Origin: a virus
IMG/VR virus record: IMGVR_UViG_3300019764_000022
Span: 1 to 25,146 of that record
Length of the DNA stretch: 25,146 nucleotides
Strand: one strand, 5' to 3'
Shown: positions 22,344 through 25,146 of the stretch, in pieces
Numbering within the stretch: the stretch's first letter is position 1
Layout: each line of letters opens with the position of its first letter
The notes under the pieces: model-generated
The model's input: the letters and a program-made list of their open reading frames with translations, nothing else
Database searches by the model: none
Told to the model about the DNA's origin: nothing
Program-made: the position numbers and the translations under genes

Positions 22344-24320
22344 TTAATTAAAAAAAACTTTTTCACTCTCTAAATAATCCCAAAATTTAACCCAGTCTAT
22401 ATTATCCATTCCGAAATGGTCTATACATATTTTCTTAGCTAAAACCTCAACTGCACAGTTTCCATACACTAACAAATCCCACAACTCATTTTCTTTTCCA
22501 CTTGGTCTAAACCATATATAAGATATATTACCTCTTGTATCTTCTACTTCTTTTAAATATTCTGCCGTTAATTCTTTTATTGCTTTATCTGTTAAATCCA
22601 TTGGTGCGTTAAAATGATATGGTCTTTGTATTCCATCTACTTCGTGCCACTCTCTTCTTAATACTGGTGCTAATCTGTCTTTGTAATGGTCTACTGTTAT
22701 TCTATATCCCTTTGTACCTTGTTGGGTTGTAAACTCTCCAAATTCTTGGATTTTTTGATTTTTGCTTGGTCTCTCTCTTCCTAAAATAGGATAAACATTT
22801 GAAACATAGTCGCTACAAAAAGAAGTAACTGTATCATTAGCATATCCCGCATCTACAAATGTAATTGCTATTTTGTATTGAAGTCCGTTATCTGCAAAAT
22901 ATACTTTTTCCTCAATTATTTCTCTTAACTTATTCCACGGCGTTGATGATAACTCGGTACAGTCTGTCTCACCCTCTTTTGTTTCAAGTCTCCAATAATC
23001 TATCACATAACATCTGAATCCTTTAGTCCATCCCATAACAGATACTGCTAAATTTCTTTTATGTACATCTACTTGACAAGTCAATAATAAAATATCTGAT
23101 CCACTATTTTTATTTGCATATAAGTTTGGCACTTGACCGCTCTTATATTCATATCTTCTATGAGCCGAAACTGATTGAAACTTAATATTTCCTCCTAATT
23201 TTTGGAAAGGCTCTCCTAAAACTTCATTATAAAAAGTTTGCAAATCTTTTATATTTTTTGTTTTTTTAGTTTCTGGTTCATAAGCGTCAAGATATGAAGC
23301 TACACATTTATACCATGGCTGGAATCCAATAGGAGAGTAAAAAGCTGGTAAATGATAACTTCTTATCCCCTCTTCTATTGGTTTTGCTGTTGGAATCCAT
23401 TCTGCATTGTCTTCACTAAATAATTTTTGTTTATCGTGTTCATAATGTGAATGTCCACACTCTATACAGTCATATCTTACTGAATCATTTATGAGTGTTC
23501 CTTTTTCTGTTTCCCACTTGAAACCTCCGATAAGTCCTGTCTCTTTATCTGTATATGACCATCTTAAAAATTGAGAATGACCGCATTTTAAACATTTTAC
23601 AAAGTATTTTCGCTGGTCTCCTTTTTTATATGATTTTAGTATTTTAGAGTTTGCTTTTATAAGTGGGGTTGATCCTCTTAAAATTTTTCGTTCTTCCCAA
23701 AATGCAGAACACCTATTATCTGTTAATTTGTCTGGGTCTCCATCATCTCCTAGTGAATCTTTCCATTTATCTAACTCATCTTTAAGCATAGCCAAAATAG
23801 ATAATGACTGTTTTGTGAATCCACTTTGTGCCGACCCCATAGCCATATAACCGCCGCCCTCAAACTGTAGTATGTCTTCTGTTTGTCCTGTTTTTCTTGT
23901 ATTTTCCTTATCGTTTGACCTTATAATATCTCTAAATCCACTATGATTAATCATAGGCATAATACTATTATCGAGTCTAGCTTTTTTTATAACATTATCA
24001 ACAGTTACAAACATCATTGGCAATGTTTTTACATGAGCCATAAAATATAATAATGCAGATTCTAAAAATGTGGTGTATCCAACTTGTACACCTTTCATCA
24101 TTGACACCTCTCTTACATCGCTATCTATATCCATGCAATCCAAAGGTTCTTTTAAATATGGAAATAAATCATATCTTATATACCCCGGGGAACTTGTAAC
24201 AGATTGAGGAAGGTATCTATATTTTTCATTGAATTCTACTGGAGTTAATCTCTCAATATTGTCTGTTATGTTTTCTATTTCACTTAATAACCATTCAATA
24301 CCTATTTTATCTAAATTCAT
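22344..24320 (-). CDS. Terminase large subunit, lambda gpA family
   Basis: A 658-residue protein, close to lambda gpA (641). The adenine/Walker A region is degenerate as in gpA (MKGVQVGYTTFLESA, residues 75-89), Walker B is LSILAMLKDELDKW with D181-E182, and the coupling motif is ILRGSTPL (213-220). A four-Cys zinc ribbon follows (C243-x2-C246 and YDCIECGHSH). The C-terminal nuclease has the acidic residues of TCQVDVHKRNLAVSVMGW and TFVDAGYAND. It cuts concatemeric DNA and drives packaging through the portal with ATP. The ATG overlaps the small subunit stop (ATGA). Its stop lies beside the next promoter. Confidence 0.95.
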   Translation of the reverse strand: MNLDKIGIEWLLSEIENITDNIERLTPVEFNEKYRYLPQSVTSSPGYIRYDLFPYLKEPLDCMDIDSDVREVSMMKGVQVGYTTFLESALLYFMAHVKTLPMMFVTVDNVIKKARLDNSIMPMINHSGFRDIIRSNDKENTRKTGQTEDILQFEGGGYMAMGSAQSGFTKQSLSILAMLKDELDKWKDSLGDDGDPDKLTDNRCSAFWEERKILRGSTPLIKANSKILKSYKKGDQRKYFVKCLKCGHSQFLRWSYTDKETGLIGGFKWETEKGTLINDSVRYDCIECGHSHYEHDKQKLFSEDNAEWIPTAKPIEEGIRSYHLPAFYSPIGFQPWYKCVASYLDAYEPETKKTKNIKDLQTFYNEVLGEPFQKLGGNIKFQSVSAHRRYEYKSGQVPNLYANKNSGSDILLLTCQVDVHKRNLAVSVMGWTKGFRCYVIDYWRLETKEGETDCTELSSTPWNKLREIIEEKVYFADNGLQYKIAITFVDAGYANDTVTSFCSDYVSNVYPILGRERPSKNQKIQEFGEFTTQQGTKGYRITVDHYKDRLAPVLRREWHEVDGIQRPYHFNAPMDLTDKAIKELTAEYLKEVEDTRGNISYIWFRPSGKENELWDLLVYGNCAVEVLAKKICIDHFGMDNIDWVKFWDYLESEKVFFN

Positions 24321-25039
24321 TTTAGCAGACTTTCTAGAGTTTTTTTCATTTCATTTTTAACTGGTTTTATATATGATGATATTTGTTCATTAATAAAACT
24401 TCTAACTTCTATTTTTGTACTTCCACTTTTTACCATATTATAAACTTGGTTACTTATTGACTTTGACCCATCTTCTAATAGTTGATTAAATCCTGTATTT
24501 ATTGGGTCAAATATTCCTAACTTCACAAGTCTTACAGATACTAACTCTTTTTTTCTCTCTTTGTTTTTTAAATTCTTTTCTTCAATATCTTCTATTAATT
24601 TTCTAGCTCTTAGAAAATCTACCAAAGCATAATCAGTTCCAAATTCATTTATGGCTTCTTCTATTGTATATTTTAAGTATTTTTTTAAACTTTGTGGTAT
24701 TGGTGTTCCGTTATCTGTTATATCTAGTGATACATTTTTTTTATTTTCTTTTGCTGCTCTTTGTCCTGTTGAGTTTTCTTTTTTATCAACTTTTACAAAT
24801 TCATATACTTCTGGCTCTTCATTAAAATCATTTTTAACTTTTTTAACTTTTTGCGTATAGGCGTTTTTTCTTTCATTTTGTTCTGATTTTTTTTTAATAT
24901 AGTTTTTTGTAACTTCGTGGTCTAAGTCTATACGCTTACCGTCAAAAGCTTCTTTAAGTTGATTATTACACGCTTTTGTTATTGCAGCTGGACTTACATT
25001 TACTAGCCTTGCTAGTTCACTTTTTGATATATTTCTCAT
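24317..25039 (-). CDS. Terminase small subunit, Nu1-like with N-terminal helix-turn-helix
   Basis: A 240-residue protein. Residues 5-24 (SKSELARLVNVSPAAITKAC) form a helix-turn-helix as in lambda Nu1, which binds DNA beside cos. A long charged middle (EQNERKNAYTQ, KVKKVKND..., NKKNV) and a helical region (TIEEAINEFGTDYALVDFLR, ARKLIEDIEEKNLKNKERKK) for oligomerisation and large-subunit binding follow. The ATG is only 7 bases after the -10 box, the frame is closed by a TGA five codons upstream, and there is no ribosome binding site. The start is nevertheless forced by the HTH at residue 5, so a leaderless mRNA is predicted. It overlaps the large subunit by 4 nt. Confidence 0.85.
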   Translation of the reverse strand: MRNISKSELARLVNVSPAAITKACNNQLKEAFDGKRIDLDHEVTKNYIKKKSEQNERKNAYTQKVKKVKNDFNEEPEVYEFVKVDKKENSTGQRAAKENKKNVSLDITDNGTPIPQSLKKYLKYTIEEAINEFGTDYALVDFLRARKLIEDIEEKNLKNKERKKELVSVRLVKLGIFDPINTGFNQLLEDGSKSISNQVYNMVKSGSTKIEVRSFINEQISSYIKPVKNEMKKTLESLLK

Positions 25040-25045
25040 TTTGCA

Positions 25046-25095
25046 AGTATATCATAAAAGTTAAAAAAAGTTAAAAAAGTTTTTGAAAAGTTAAA
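25046..25095 (-). promoter_or_regulatory. Terminase promoter with phased A-tracts
   Basis: Minus-strand TATACT (25051-25046), preceded by TGA, is an extended -10. Upstream, AAAAGTTAAA or close variants recur with GTT at 25060, 25070, 25079 (imperfect) and 25090, so T-tracts repeat every 9-11 bp on the transcribed face. Campylobacter sigma70 promoters show just such periodicity in place of a -35. TTAACT 17 nt upstream is at best a weak -35. Confidence 0.65.
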
Positions 25096-25126
25096 AGAAG
25101 TAAAAACATTGGAGTTTGTTTTTTTT

Positions 25127-25136
25127 CCGCCGTGGC
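25127..25136. other. GC-rich patch, candidate cos or terminase site
   Basis: CCGCCGTGGC is nine tenths G/C inside DNA that is otherwise nearly all A/T, and lies about 90 bp upstream of the terminase small subunit gene, where cos lies in lambda and P2. Cohesive ends of such phages are GC-rich and 9-19 bases long. The window ends 10 bases beyond it, so the flanking symmetry cannot be judged. Confidence 0.4.
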
Positions 25137-25146
25137 AAAACAAAAG

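Overview
The window is about 25 kb of AT-rich DNA (roughly 30% GC) carrying the late, virion-building half of a tailed phage or prophage. Very low GC, A/T-biased codons, AAGGAG-type ribosome binding sites, promoters with strong extended -10 boxes and phased T-tracts, and the general look of the proteins suggest a Campylobacterota host such as Arcobacter/Aliarcobacter. That host assignment is inference. No host chromosomal gene, integrase, repressor, replication gene, tRNA or CRISPR array is visible.

Reading the minus strand from right to left: a GC-rich patch and A-tract-phased promoter (25040-25146); terminase small and large subunits; a second promoter with the same -10 core and an 11-codon leader; a lambda-type head module (gpW-like joiner, lambda-family portal, prohead protease with a nested scaffold, gpD-like decoration protein, gpE-like capsid, FI-like and neck proteins); then a Mu/P2-type contractile tail module (terminator, sheath, tube, frameshifted chaperones, tape measure, gpN-like hub protein, gpP-like hub, spike, gp46, baseplate J, gp48-like). 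These are followed by the tail fibre, a DUF4376 protein, and a lysis/accessory group (coiled-coil membrane protein, 21-residue basic peptide, DUF1353 protein, lipoprotein) that ends in a hairpin. A 505-residue candidate receptor-binding protein and a 73-residue protein follow under their own promoter.

On the plus strand at the left edge are a truncated unknown gene, a free-standing HNH/AP2 homing-type endonuclease, and a promoter-driven lysis pair (57-residue membrane protein, then a lysozyme-like protein). The two transcription directions meet in a perfect 10-bp inverted repeat that holds both stop codons.

The genes fit together as one assembly line. The small terminase subunit recognises DNA near the GC-rich patch. 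The large subunit packages through the portal into a capsid made with protease, scaffold and decoration proteins. The contractile tail is built on the tape measure with help from the chaperones. Fibre and adhesin find the host, and the plus-strand pair releases progeny. Control features readable here are a predicted leaderless terminase mRNA, twin promoters, an internal scaffold start, a P2-type -1 frameshift heptamer and pervasive translational coupling. No wholly new system is evident; the most unusual parts are a six-fold Cys-Gly heptad repeat in the gp48-like protein, the separately promoted adhesin and the small basic peptide gene.
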